The notes beneath the pieces were generated by a model. It saw nothing but the letters and a program-made list of their open reading frames with translations, was not told the DNA's origin and did no database searches. Shown here piece by piece: positions 1-8,821 of a stretch of 35,817 nucleotides of DNA; positions within the stretch are counted from its first letter, which is position 1, and each line of letters begins with the position of its first letter. Position numbers and translations under genes: made by a program. The stretch spans positions 1 through 35,817 of the forward strand of contig JANYJT010000189.1 in assembly GCA_025358395.1 (NCBI GenBank), read 5' to 3'. Source of the stretch: Bacteroidia bacterium (GTDB lineage Bacteria; Bacteroidota; Bacteroidia; Bacteroidales; Prolixibacteraceae).

Positions 1-578
1 GTTTCCATTTCGTCGGCATGACCACCGGTTTTGGTTTGTCTCAATGCTTCGATCTTTTTAGCAACATCCTGGTTGTCATTTGGTTGAAAGAACACCAAAA
101 TATAATCTTTCGGACTGTTCAATTGGGACATGCAAAAGTATCTCAGAAAATCATTGTTTCCCCCGTGACCATTTACGATGATGATTTTTTTCAAACCGTT
201 ACGGGAGAGCTCATCACAAGTTTCCTGAAGCATCTTCCATAGGAGGTCAGGGCTATATGCGATGGTTCCCGGCTGGTGTTTAGCCTCGTTGATCTGACCA
301 ACATAATAAGTTGGAAAAACGACACTATATTCCATTTCTGCCGCGGTGAAGGCAACTTTTCGGCATTCAAAAATATCCGTTCCAAGAGGTAAGTGAGGAC
401 CATGTTTCTCCAGGATTCCAAGAGGTAGAAGGCAAACACCCGAAGATTTTTTTACCGCACTTACAAAATCGGGAGCTGTGAGTTCGTCGTAACAGTACGA
501 CAGCTTAGATTCTGATTTTGTCTGGGCAGCCAGATTAAAGAAACAGAACAACAAACTAATTGAAATAAGATGTTTCAT
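1..578 (-). CDS. Creatininase-family amidohydrolase, exported (3' end cut by window edge)
   Basis: Reverse-strand frame open from an ATG at 578 to the window edge, giving the first 192 residues. It opens with a signal peptide (MKHLISISLLFCFFNLAAQ). Metal-site motifs of the creatininase/formamide-hydrolase superfamily follow in the usual order: ILEKHGPHLPLGTD (residues 55-68, with Glu57, His59 and Asp68), NGHGGN (136-141) and GGHADE (185-190). Family members are metal-dependent amide hydrolases acting on creatinine, formamides or cofactor precursors. The substrate here is not predictable, and export sets it apart from the cytoplasmic creatininases. It starts 19 bp after the HAD phosphatase stop, so it is probably the last visible gene of a three-gene run. 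Only the C-terminus is missing. The family call is firm; the function is open. Confidence 0.85.
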   Translation of the reverse strand, partial: MKHLISISLLFCFFNLAAQTKSESKLSYCYDELTAPDFVSAVKKSSGVCLLPLGILEKHGPHLPLGTDIFECRKVAFTAAEMEYSVVFPTYYVGQINEAKHQPGTIAYSPDLLWKMLQETCDELSRNGLKKIIIVNGHGGNNDFLRYFCMSQLNSPKDYILVFFQPNDNQDVAKKIEALRQTKTGGHADEME

Positions 579-597
579 AACGTTTGGTATTTAAGTA

Positions 598-1266
598 TTA
601 ATTCCTTTCCTGAGTATATTTCTCAATTATTTCTGAAAAGCTCCTGATGCGCCAATTTGCTGCCGATTGATTCTGATGTTCGGAACCTGGACCATTGAAT
701 GCAATGCAATATATACCTGCATCAATGGCAGCTTTTATTCCATTGGTAGAATCTTCTATGATTACACAGTTTTCTTTTGGGACATTTAATTTCTTTTGAG
801 CCAAAAGAAAGATGGCCGGATCAGGTTTACCAGAACCGGCTTCTGTGCAGTCTGCAATGATATCAAAAAATGAATCAAGATGTGTTTTGGCCAGAATAAT
901 TCTGATTACTTCTATGGTGGATGACGAGGCGAGGGCTAGTTTAATTTCTTTCTTCTTCAACAAGTTCAGAAGGTCAACCACGCCAGGCATGGGTTGTACA
1001 TCAGACAATGAGCTAAAATGACGAATGACAGTTTCTTCTGTTATCCTGACCAATTCATCAATTTGATGGTGTATTCGATGTTTTTTTTTGATATTGCTCC
1101 ACATCACAGGATTTGAACAGCCCTGATAGGAAACATGCTCTTCGTGATCGATCTCAATGCCCACCTTTTGAAAAAGTTCTTTCTCAATAACTTTATAGAG
1201 GTTTTCGCTGTCTATCAGTACTCCGTCCATGTCGAAAATGAAAGCCTGTATATCGGTTAACAGCAT
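598..1266 (-). CDS. HAD-superfamily phosphatase, beta-phosphoglucomutase-like
   Basis: 222 residues, full length for the subfamily. HAD motifs are all visible: motif I FDMDGVLID (nucleophile Asp12, acid/base Asp14), motif II ASSST around Ser114-Ser116, motif III GKPDP with Lys147, and motif IV IIEDSTNG with Glu171/Asp172. A helical cap lies between motifs I and II, as in beta-phosphoglucomutases and small sugar-phosphate phosphatases. There is no signal peptide, so it is cytoplasmic. The start at 1266 places motif I at the normal distance from the N-terminus. It lies 37 bp after the metallophosphoesterase stop and 19 bp before the creatininase-family gene. The choice between mutase and phosphatase, and the substrate, cannot be settled from sequence. 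Confidence 0.85.
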   Translation of the reverse strand: MLLTDIQAFIFDMDGVLIDSENLYKVIEKELFQKVGIEIDHEEHVSYQGCSNPVMWSNIKKKHRIHHQIDELVRITEETVIRHFSSLSDVQPMPGVVDLLNLLKKKEIKLALASSSTIEVIRIILAKTHLDSFFDIIADCTEAGSGKPDPAIFLLAQKKLNVPKENCVIIEDSTNGIKAAIDAGIYCIAFNGPGSEHQNQSAANWRIRSFSEIIEKYTQERN

Positions 1267-1303
1267 GGTGTAGAATTTTTACTAAAATAAGGAAAGGAAA
1301 TGA

Positions 1304-1320
1304 TTAACCATTAACCATTA
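1304..1320. repeat. Tandem TTAACCA heptamer at a stop codon
   Basis: TTAACCA occurs at 1304-1310 and 1311-1317, followed by TTA; the transcript reads TGGTTAA twice. The TAA stop of the metallophosphoesterase gene (1304-1306) is formed by the repeat. The 7-bp unit and the position at a stop codon match the arrays at 14514-14548 and 16921-16941. Confidence 0.7.
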
Positions 1321-3175
1321 GACAAACAATTTGCCCATCCAGGACACTTACTATCAATCTATTTCTGCCTACCGGAGTAATTGAATTAATGAGTGCATTA
1401 GAGACTTTGTGTTTCCATGCTACCAGATGTGTTTTTTTGTTGATGGCTACGACCATGCCGGATGAAGTTGGAACGAAAATATAATTTCCGGCTTCAATAA
1501 TGGGTGAAGGAGCAATATCATATCCAAGATCTGCAGGGCTTTCCCAGGCCAATTTCTGCTCTTCTGAGTCCGTAAAAAATGCCTCCACATTGCCACCGGT
1601 CATATTTTTGATGTAGACAAGATTTTTATCCGGGGAGATTCCGACGGACTCCCGGCACGAATATTTCTCCGAATCCCAGATTTCTTTTCCGGTCTTCTCA
1701 TCCAGCGCAGTCATACGGCGATCCGGGGCGACAAGGAAAATTTTACCTCTGGCAGCAACAGGCCATACTGCCGCTGGTGAGAGCATGCGGTTGTTGTATT
1801 TCTTTCTTTCCCAGTTTAATGTCCCGGAGCTCTTATTGAGCGAATAAAAAGCATTTCCCCAGGAACCAAAACAGACATCATTTTTAAGGATGACCGGTTT
1901 ACATTCTACGAAATTTTCCACTCCTTCGAATTTCCAGATCAACTTTCCGTCGGTAAGGCTAATGCATCGAAACATACCATCTGATGCTCCAATGTAAACC
2001 TTGCCATCTTCTATGGCAGCGGATGCTACGATTGGCTTAATGGTTGGATGCATCCAGATCAATTTTCCATTTTTAAGATCGAGGCAATAGATGTTGTGGT
2101 CTGTGGATGCACAAACCACATATCTCCCATTGATAGCCGGAGTGGAAAAGATTTTACCTCCGGTAGGAAAGCTCCAGATCTTCTTTCCGGAATTTAGATC
2201 TAAGGCAACAATTTCTCCGGCAGTATTACCATAAATGGCCAAATTCTTTCTTGAAGTTATCCCTGTTCCAATGTCGCTCTTATCCTGTATTTTCCATAAC
2301 TCAATGACATTTGGAAATTTCTGGTTGGCAGAATAGTCTGGCCTTGGATAAGAAATGGCCGGTTTGGTACTACCGGATTTTGTGCCATTGAAGTTAATTC
2401 GTGAGCCAATGCTTATCGGGACTTTGCACCAAACAGGAAGAGTTTTCCCTGAAGAGAGCCTCTCGGCATAGTAAATGGTATCTTTTTCGATGGTAACGAG
2501 GTTATATCCAACTTCAGCTTTTTTGGTCTGCAGGTTTGAACGTCCCATAATACCCGGAATTCCTTCAAAGTTGTACAGGTGATTGCTATGGCCATGACCC
2601 AGAAGTGTCGCTTTGATATTTACAGCGTGCAGTCGGTCAGTAATCTCGTACCAGTTAGAAAGCGACTCATCCAGCGGGTAATGGTTCACAAAGATGACAG
2701 GTTGATCAGGGTTCTTTTGATTTTTGAGCACCGAATCCAGAAAAACTATTTGTTCTCTTGGCACCAGGCCAGGTGCCATTCGCATGTTGGGTCCGGAGGC
2801 AGTCCCGATAAAATGGATGCCGTTTTTTTCGAAAGAAAACATTTCGGATCCAAAAATGGTGACAAAACTATTGTTACCACTTTCCGACCATTTGGAGTCG
2901 TGATTTCCCGGTAAGGTATAGGAAGGTATATTAAGCTTGTCAATAATTTTTTTGGCTTGATTCAGCTCATCATCTGAACCGAATTCAGTAATATCCCCTG
3001 AGAGAATTACGAAATCAATTTCCTTTTGGCTGTTAATGTCCTCCACCGTTTTTTCCAGATCGGAAGCAGCTGTCTGACTACCAATATGGGTATCAGTAAT
3101 ATGGGCAAATTGGAGTTTCTGTGAATAGGCTGCAATGCAGTGAAGGGAAATGAATAGGATCAATATTTTTTTCAT
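1304..3175 (-). CDS. Exported calcineurin-like metallophosphoesterase fused to a PQQ-type beta-propeller
   Basis: I start this at 3175, nine codons inside the longest frame, because MKKILILFISLHCIAAYSQ is a clean signal peptide; product 623 residues. The N-terminal half carries the five metallophosphoesterase blocks: DTHIG (Asp28, His30), SGD (59-61), GNHD (90-93), VNHYP (His165) and GHGH (193-196). The second half, from about residue 310, contains repeated blades such as LNSGKKIWSF, LKNGKLIWMH, LTDGKLIWKF and EKTGKEIWDS, typical of PQQ-like/quinoprotein beta-propellers. No PQQ-binding residues were identified, so the propeller is probably a binding scaffold. Location is probably periplasmic or outer surface. 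It heads a minus-strand run with the HAD and creatininase-family genes. The stop codon lies inside a TTAACCA heptamer duplication. Substrate unknown. Confidence 0.85.
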   Translation of the reverse strand: MKKILILFISLHCIAAYSQKLQFAHITDTHIGSQTAASDLEKTVEDINSQKEIDFVILSGDITEFGSDDELNQAKKIIDKLNIPSYTLPGNHDSKWSESGNNSFVTIFGSEMFSFEKNGIHFIGTASGPNMRMAPGLVPREQIVFLDSVLKNQKNPDQPVIFVNHYPLDESLSNWYEITDRLHAVNIKATLLGHGHSNHLYNFEGIPGIMGRSNLQTKKAEVGYNLVTIEKDTIYYAERLSSGKTLPVWCKVPISIGSRINFNGTKSGSTKPAISYPRPDYSANQKFPNVIELWKIQDKSDIGTGITSRKNLAIYGNTAGEIVALDLNSGKKIWSFPTGGKIFSTPAINGRYVVCASTDHNIYCLDLKNGKLIWMHPTIKPIVASAAIEDGKVYIGASDGMFRCISLTDGKLIWKFEGVENFVECKPVILKNDVCFGSWGNAFYSLNKSSGTLNWERKKYNNRMLSPAAVWPVAARGKIFLVAPDRRMTALDEKTGKEIWDSEKYSCRESVGISPDKNLVYIKNMTGGNVEAFFTDSEEQKLAWESPADLGYDIAPSPIIEAGNYIFVPTSSGMVVAINKKTHLVAWKHKVSNALINSITPVGRNRLIVSVLDGQIVCLMVNG

Positions 3176-3505
3176 AGCGGTCGATGAAGCAATAAGTTGC
3201 AATTTTAATCTTTTTGCAGATTTCGAATTGAAAAAATCGGGTCTTAAAACAGATCATGAAAATATCTATAAATACCCATTTAATCAGGTGAAGAAAAAAA
3301 ATACATTATTTTCTAAAAGATGTAATACAACATACAAATTAATTGTTTAATTTTATTAAAATTTTGTAATGGTTTGTTAACAATAAATTCAAAGCAAAAT
3401 GTTATTTTAACCTGTTTGTTATGAAATTCTCATGAAAAAATGCTCACAAAGAGTTTTTGATTAAATGAGGGTTCCATGTGACCATTAAAAACAAATTATC
3501 TACAC
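3176..3505. other. Divergent intergenic region between metallophosphoesterase and susC
   Basis: This 330 bp stretch separates two divergently transcribed genes and should contain both promoters. It is very AT-rich. I found no exact TAnnTTTG -7 box on either strand, no hairpin typical of a riboswitch, and no believable small gene. An open frame at 3150-3350 overlaps the signal-peptide end of the neighbouring gene and looks random. Confidence 0.5.
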
Positions 3506-6500
3506 ATGAAAAGAACGGTAGCATTAATTTTCCTCTTGTGCATGATTGTCCAATTGACCATGGCACAGAAGAGGTTGATATCCGGAGTCATCCGTGATAA
3601 ATCAACCAATGAGACACTTCCGGGTGTGTCAGTTCTTGAGAAAGGAAGCAAGAACGGAGTCACCACCAATATGGATGGCAAGTATGAACTTTCGGTTTCC
3701 GCTGGTGCAACGCTGGTCGTCAGTTATATTGGAATGAAGCAACAAGAAGTTAAAGTTGGTACATCGGCAACTTTAAACATTTCACTGGAATCTTCCAACC
3801 AGCAAATTGATGAAGTGGTAGTTGTTGGTTATGGTCAGCAAAAAAAGGCGAACCTCACCGGTGCTGTTGCTTCTGTCGATACCAAGGTCTTGGAGGCAAG
3901 ACCAATTGCTGATGTTGGACGCGGACTTCAGGGAACAACTCCCGGTTTGAGCGTCGTGATTCCAAGTGGAGAGGTCGGTTCAGATCCAATCATGAAGATT
4001 CGCGGACAGTTGGGATCACTTCAAGGTGGATCTTCTCCGTTGATTTTGATGGACAACGTCGAAATTCCTTCCATTCAAATGGTTAATCCTGACGATATTG
4101 AATCAATTTCGGTCTTGAAAGATGCTGCTTCAGCATCGATTTATGGTGCCAAGGCTGCATTTGGAGTAATTTTGATTATTACCAAAAAAGGTGCAAAAAC
4201 AGAAAGTGTTAATGTTTCCTATTCCGCCAACCTTTCTTATCAAAACATTTCCAAGAAAATGGAGATGGGAGCTTTGGATGCTTTAGAGTATTCTGTAAGT
4301 GCTTTTGAGCGTGTCGGAGGAACTGTGGCCGGCGCATTCTGGCAGATTACCCGCGAAGGTTTCGACAAAGCAAAGGTTTGGCAGGACACCTATGGAAGTG
4401 TAGTTAAGCCCAATGATCCCATGTTGTATGGTCGCGACTGGTATGTAGATGCAAATGGACGCAAAATTGGCTTGAGAACATATGATCCTTATAACTATAT
4501 GATCAAAGAGTGGACACCAACCCAAACTCATAATTTATCTGTCAATGGGAAAAATGGCAAAACTGATTACAACATCAGTTTAGGTTATTTGGGACAGGAT
4601 GGATTGGTAAAGCCAGCAAAAAAGGATGATTTTCAACGTTACAACAGTGCTGTTCGCATCGGAACAGAGGTTAACAGCTGGTTGAAAATTAATGCAGGAA
4701 TGATGTATTCCAAACGTTTGAAAAAGTATGCTTATGCCACCAACTCTACAACCGCAGATCCCTGGTTGTATTTGTACCGTTGGGGTCCAACATACCCATT
4801 TACCACTGAAGATGGTGATCCTCTTAGAAGCCCGGCGTATGAAATGGCTGCTGCCAATACCGCCAACCAGGAGACAAACTATACCAGTATGAACGGAGGG
4901 TTTACCATTACTCCAATGAAAGACTGGAAGATTAATTTCGACTATACGCATGCCAACCAGGAGTACATTACAGAAAGACCCGGGACACGTTTCACGGCAA
5001 GGGACACATGGTCTTCGGCTGTAGCTAAAAACGATGCTTCCGGAAGCCGTATCTATATGAACAATGCCGGTGAAGTGGTTTCTTCTACCGCTACCGGTGC
5101 AATGCCTGCTTATCAGCTGGTTATGTCGCAGTATACAGCTGTTGGTGCTAATCCGGACCATGTATACCGTTATTCGAAAAATGATAAGTGGAGCACACTT
5201 AATATTAATACAACGTATGATTGGAAATTGGCAGATGATCATCAGTTCAAATTTATGGCAGGATTGAACAGGGTAAGTTATGTTAATGCCTATAACTGGT
5301 CTCAAACAACTCAGCTAATCGATTATACCAATGCTCAGTTTGATCTCGCAACAGGAACACAGACAACCAGTGGAGGTGAATATTGGGAATCCCAGCTTGG
5401 TTTCTATGGACGCGTGAACTATAATTACAAGGAAAAGTACCTTCTGGAAGCTAACCTCCGTTATGACGGAACATCTAAATTCCCTACAGATCTTCAATGG
5501 CGTTATTTCCCATCCTTCTCAGCAGGCTGGCGGGTCAATGAAGAGAGCTGGATGGCATTTTCCAAACCTTGGCTGAGCGCACTAAAAGTTCGCGGATCCT
5601 GGGGTACTATTGGTGACCAGACCGTCAGCAACTCTTTGTACGTTCCTACCATGAGCGGTTCTTTTAATAACTTCTTGATTGGAGGAGCAAAACTTTATCA
5701 ATTTGGTACTCCGGGTGCAGTTTCTGCTACGGTAACTTGGCAGGATATTACCACGCTTGACCTTGGAGCCGATGCACGATTCCTTAAAGGTGATCTGGGA
5801 GTTGGATTCGACTGGTACAGAAGGGATACTGAAAACATGATTGTACCTTCGGAAGGTATACCAGCAACTTATGGTACCGGTGCACCTCAGGGGAACTTCG
5901 GTTCATTGAGGACAGATGGTATTGAATTTCAAGTTGATTACAACCACCGCTTCAAAAATGGAGTTGGCATAAATCTGGTTGCATCACTGTCTGATTCCAA
6001 AACTACAATAACCAAATATGGTTCAACACAAAGTATCGATTCATGGTATGTTGGCAAAACCTATGGTGAGATATGGGGTTACGAAACCGACAGATTGTAT
6101 CAAAAAGAAGATTTTGTTTATGATGCTGCGGGTAAGTTTGTTCCTTTCACAACCAAAGATAGCTACTCTGTTAACCAGTTATCAGATCCTAATGCTCCTA
6201 CTCAAGGACGATTTCAGGCAGGTAACTTTAAATTTGGTCCCGGTGATGTAAAGTTTAAAGATTTAAATGGCGATGGTGTAATTAATCCGGGTAATCGATT
6301 GCTGACGAATGCAAGCGGTGTTGCCGATTATGGTGATTTAAAAATCATTGGGAATTCAACTCCAAGATATCTGTACAGTTTACGTGCAGGTGCTGATTAC
6401 AAAGGATTTGATGCTTCTGTATTCATTCAGGGTGTCGGAAAACGGAGTGTTTGGGGTGATGGATTCCTTGCAATCCCAGGATACAATTCATCGGATGGTG

Positions 6501-6895
6501 CCATACCTGAAGCATTTGCTGGTAATTTTTGGAGATCAGACCGTACAGACGCCTTCTATCCAGCACCATATAATCAAGCAGGAAGCAGTACAACCTTGAA
6601 TATGCAGGTTCAATCGATGTATTTACTGGATATGGCTTATTTAAGAATCAAAAACATAACAGTTGGATATTCTTTACCTGCGGATATTCTCAAGAAGATT
6701 AATGTTAAAAAATTGCGCGTCTATATAGCCTTGGAGAATTTCTTTACTTTCGATCATCTTGGCACATTACCTATTGATCCTGAGGAAATTGAAGGCTACT
6801 CTATGTGGAATACCTCTAACTACAATGCTGGCCGCACTGGTGTAAGTATCCCTACCTACAAGAGTTCGTCAGTTGGTATTCAGTTGAACTTTTAA
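3506..6895 (+). CDS. SusC/RagA-family TonB-dependent outer-membrane receptor
   Basis: 1129 residues, a typical SusC length. It has a signal peptide ending near Ala20 (QLTMA/Q), a carboxypeptidase-regulatory-like domain (about 22-100, GVIRD through SYIGMKQQEV), then the TonB-box-like segment IDEVVVVGYG (101-110). The plug domain includes NPDDIESISVLKDAASASIYG (from about 194) and VILIITKKG (221-229). A long beta-barrel follows, ending in an aromatic residue (GIQLNF). There is no N-terminal STN domain, so anti-sigma signalling through this receptor is not expected. It forms the outer-membrane pore that, with the SusD lipoprotein 12 bp downstream, imports glycan or peptide ligands. No HTCS, ECF sigma factor or carbohydrate-active enzyme is encoded on its strand. 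The peptidoglycan-salvage genes next to it are convergent, so its ligand is unknown. Confidence 0.95.
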   Translation: MKRTVALIFLLCMIVQLTMAQKRLISGVIRDKSTNETLPGVSVLEKGSKNGVTTNMDGKYELSVSAGATLVVSYIGMKQQEVKVGTSATLNISLESSNQQIDEVVVVGYGQQKKANLTGAVASVDTKVLEARPIADVGRGLQGTTPGLSVVIPSGEVGSDPIMKIRGQLGSLQGGSSPLILMDNVEIPSIQMVNPDDIESISVLKDAASASIYGAKAAFGVILIITKKGAKTESVNVSYSANLSYQNISKKMEMGALDALEYSVSAFERVGGTVAGAFWQITREGFDKAKVWQDTYGSVVKPNDPMLYGRDWYVDANGRKIGLRTYDPYNYMIKEWTPTQTHNLSVNGKNGKTDYNISLGYLGQDGLVKPAKKDDFQRYNSAVRIGTEVNSWLKINAGMMYSKRLKKYAYATNSTTADPWLYLYRWGPTYPFTTEDGDPLRSPAYEMAAANTANQETNYTSMNGGFTITPMKDWKINFDYTHANQEYITERPGTRFTARDTWSSAVAKNDASGSRIYMNNAGEVVSSTATGAMPAYQLVMSQYTAVGANPDHVYRYSKNDKWSTLNINTTYDWKLADDHQFKFMAGLNRVSYVNAYNWSQTTQLIDYTNAQFDLATGTQTTSGGEYWESQLGFYGRVNYNYKEKYLLEANLRYDGTSKFPTDLQWRYFPSFSAGWRVNEESWMAFSKPWLSALKVRGSWGTIGDQTVSNSLYVPTMSGSFNNFLIGGAKLYQFGTPGAVSATVTWQDITTLDLGADARFLKGDLGVGFDWYRRDTENMIVPSEGIPATYGTGAPQGNFGSLRTDGIEFQVDYNHRFKNGVGINLVASLSDSKTTITKYGSTQSIDSWYVGKTYGEIWGYETDRLYQKEDFVYDAAGKFVPFTTKDSYSVNQLSDPNAPTQGRFQAGNFKFGPGDVKFKDLNGDGVINPGNRLLTNASGVADYGDLKIIGNSTPRYLYSLRAGADYKGFDASVFIQGVGKRSVWGDGFLAIPGYNSSDGAIPEAFAGNFWRSDRTDAFYPAPYNQAGSSTTLNMQVQSMYLLDMAYLRIKNITVGYSLPADILKKINVKKLRVYIALENFFTFDHLGTLPIDPEEIEGYSMWNTSNYNAGRTGVSIPTYKSSSVGIQLNF

Positions 6896-6907
6896 AATTC
6901 AAGTATC

Positions 6908-8734
6908 ATGAAAAAAAATACAATCATTTTAATAGCATTAGTCTCGCTTGGATTTGCCGGTTGCAAAGACTTTCTTGACAGACCCTCGTTGACTACAATG
7001 AACGATGGAAACTACTGGACATCCGAAAATAATCTCCGATTGTTTGCGAATGGCTTTTATACCAACTACTTTGTAGGTTATAATTCCAGCTTTACGGAGG
7101 ATTACGCCTCACTTAGAGGTTATTATTTCTCTGATGACCTTGCTTCAGCAGGCAAGCAAAGTGGTTTTGAAACCCAGGCACCTGCCTCAAGGGTCTCAAC
7201 AAGTGAAGCTGCTGCATGGTTGCTTACTTATACCGGACCTACCTGGGATTTTGCCTGGGTTCGCAAATCAAATCTGTTTCTGGAAAGGATTGAAGCAATG
7301 AAAGGTGTAAACATTTCAACTCCTGTTTATCAGCATTGGAGTGCAGTAGCTCGGTTTTTCAGAGGTTTTGAATATAGCCGTCTGGTAAGCGTATTTGGAA
7401 ATGTACCTTATTATGACAAGGTTGTTGGCGACTCAGAGCTTGATTTGCTTTACAAAGACAGAGACGACCGGGCAGTGGTAATGGACAAGGTTTACGATGA
7501 TTTCGTTTATGTTCTTGACAACATGCGCCTAACCGATGGTGACAATCAATATTTGAACAAATACATCGCTGCAGGGTTTATTTCCCGTTTGATGTTGTTT
7601 GAAGGTACCTGGCAAAAATACCAGTCGAACAATACAGCAAAGGCCCAAAAGTACCTTGATCTGGCGGTTAAAGCTGCAAATGTTGTCATGGCATCTGGCA
7701 GGTATTCTTTTACCAGTGACTTTAGGTCTTTGTTTGGATCGGAGAGTTTAGCAAGCAACAAAGAGGTAATTTTATATCGTGAATACAATTCTACAATTGG
7801 AGTTTTGCATTCTGTTACTTCTTATTCTAATGGTTATGAAGCCCAAAGTCAAGGACCAAATCTGAAACTTGCGAAAGCATTTTTGTGCAATGACGGCAAA
7901 CCTTACAAATTATCAACGGTTCCTAATGCCAATATATTAGACATAAAGAACATGGTAGCCACGCGTGACCCACGATTTGAAGCTACCTTCTGGAATGCAC
8001 CCAAGAAAGAGTCGGGTACCTTACTGTATGCCTGTAAGTTTATCGACCGTACCGGAGTAACTTTCTATCCTGGACCATATCCAGCCATCTATGGATCAAG
8101 TACCAATACAAGTGATGCTCCGGTAATGAGGTTAGCTGAAGTAGTGTTAAATTGGATTGAGGCCAAAGCTGAATTGGCTTCAATGGGTGGAGCAGCTGTA
8201 ACACAGGCAGATATTGATGCATCAATCAATGCAATCCATAACCGTCCACTGGATGCTACAGCAATTGCTAAAGGGATCAAAAAAACAGCTGCCTTATCGC
8301 TTGCTACATTAGCCAATGATCCTGACCGTGATTCTGATGTTCCTGCACTGATTTGGGAAATTCGTCGTGAACGCAGAATGGAGTTTGTTTTTGAAACATC
8401 CCGTTTGTTAGATATTAAACGCTGGAAAAAAATTAGCTACATGGCTAATACTGATCCTGATAATCTACTCGGATTATGGTGTAACTTCCAGACAGAATTT
8501 CCTGAATGGTTAGTTCCTGCCAAAGTGAACAAACTTCAGGTCAAAAAGGATGATGGTACTATTGTCACCTATAATGGATCAAATGCTGCTAGTATGGTAG
8601 GTTATTATATTCCTGAAAATGTATCTAACAGAGACGCATTTACAGAAAGAGTCAATATGGCACCTATTGGGAATACTCAAATAAGTGAATATCTCGGTAA
8701 GGGTTATAAGCTTACTCAAACCGTAGGATGGTAA
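6908..8734 (+). CDS. SusD/RagB-family outer-membrane lipoprotein
   Basis: 608 residues. The lipoprotein signal is clear: MKKNTIILIALVSLGFAGC with the lipobox cysteine at 19, followed by KDFLDRPS, the usual mature start of SusD proteins. The body has the family's TPR-type helical content, for example WDFAWVRKSNLFLERIEAMK, FFRGFEYSRLVSVFGNVPYY and the C-terminal IRRERRMEFVFETSRLLDIKRW block. It acts as the surface lid and ligand-binding partner of the SusC barrel encoded 12 bp upstream, and the two genes are surely co-transcribed. Transcription is expected to stop at the hairpin at 8755-8798. The ligand cannot be read from sequence. The adjacent peptidoglycan genes make muropeptides or amino-sugar oligomers plausible, but they lie on the opposite strand. 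Confidence 0.95.
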   Translation: MKKNTIILIALVSLGFAGCKDFLDRPSLTTMNDGNYWTSENNLRLFANGFYTNYFVGYNSSFTEDYASLRGYYFSDDLASAGKQSGFETQAPASRVSTSEAAAWLLTYTGPTWDFAWVRKSNLFLERIEAMKGVNISTPVYQHWSAVARFFRGFEYSRLVSVFGNVPYYDKVVGDSELDLLYKDRDDRAVVMDKVYDDFVYVLDNMRLTDGDNQYLNKYIAAGFISRLMLFEGTWQKYQSNNTAKAQKYLDLAVKAANVVMASGRYSFTSDFRSLFGSESLASNKEVILYREYNSTIGVLHSVTSYSNGYEAQSQGPNLKLAKAFLCNDGKPYKLSTVPNANILDIKNMVATRDPRFEATFWNAPKKESGTLLYACKFIDRTGVTFYPGPYPAIYGSSTNTSDAPVMRLAEVVLNWIEAKAELASMGGAAVTQADIDASINAIHNRPLDATAIAKGIKKTAALSLATLANDPDRDSDVPALIWEIRRERRMEFVFETSRLLDIKRWKKISYMANTDPDNLLGLWCNFQTEFPEWLVPAKVNKLQVKKDDGTIVTYNGSNAASMVGYYIPENVSNRDAFTERVNMAPIGNTQISEYLGKGYKLTQTVGW

Positions 8735-8754
8735 TCTTAAATTCTTAGATAATT

Positions 8755-8798
8755 AATAAGCAAAGGCTGTATCCCAATTGATACAGCCTTTGCTTATT
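8755..8798. terminator. Perfect 19-bp hairpin between convergent susD and epimerase genes
   Basis: Left arm 8755-8773 (AATAAGCAAAGGCTGTATC) pairs perfectly with right arm 8780-8798 across a 6-nt loop (CCAATT). On the plus strand the hairpin ends in a short T-run. It sits between two converging stop codons (8734 and 8822), so it probably terminates both the susCD transcript and the long minus-strand operon. Confidence 0.9.
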
Positions 8799-8821
8799 TT
8801 ACGAGGGACGCGTAATGGATA

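Noticed and set aside
4580..5305. 241-residue reverse-strand open frame inside susC
   Set aside because: It is fully antisense to a well-supported beta-barrel gene, has no recognisable motif and no promoter.
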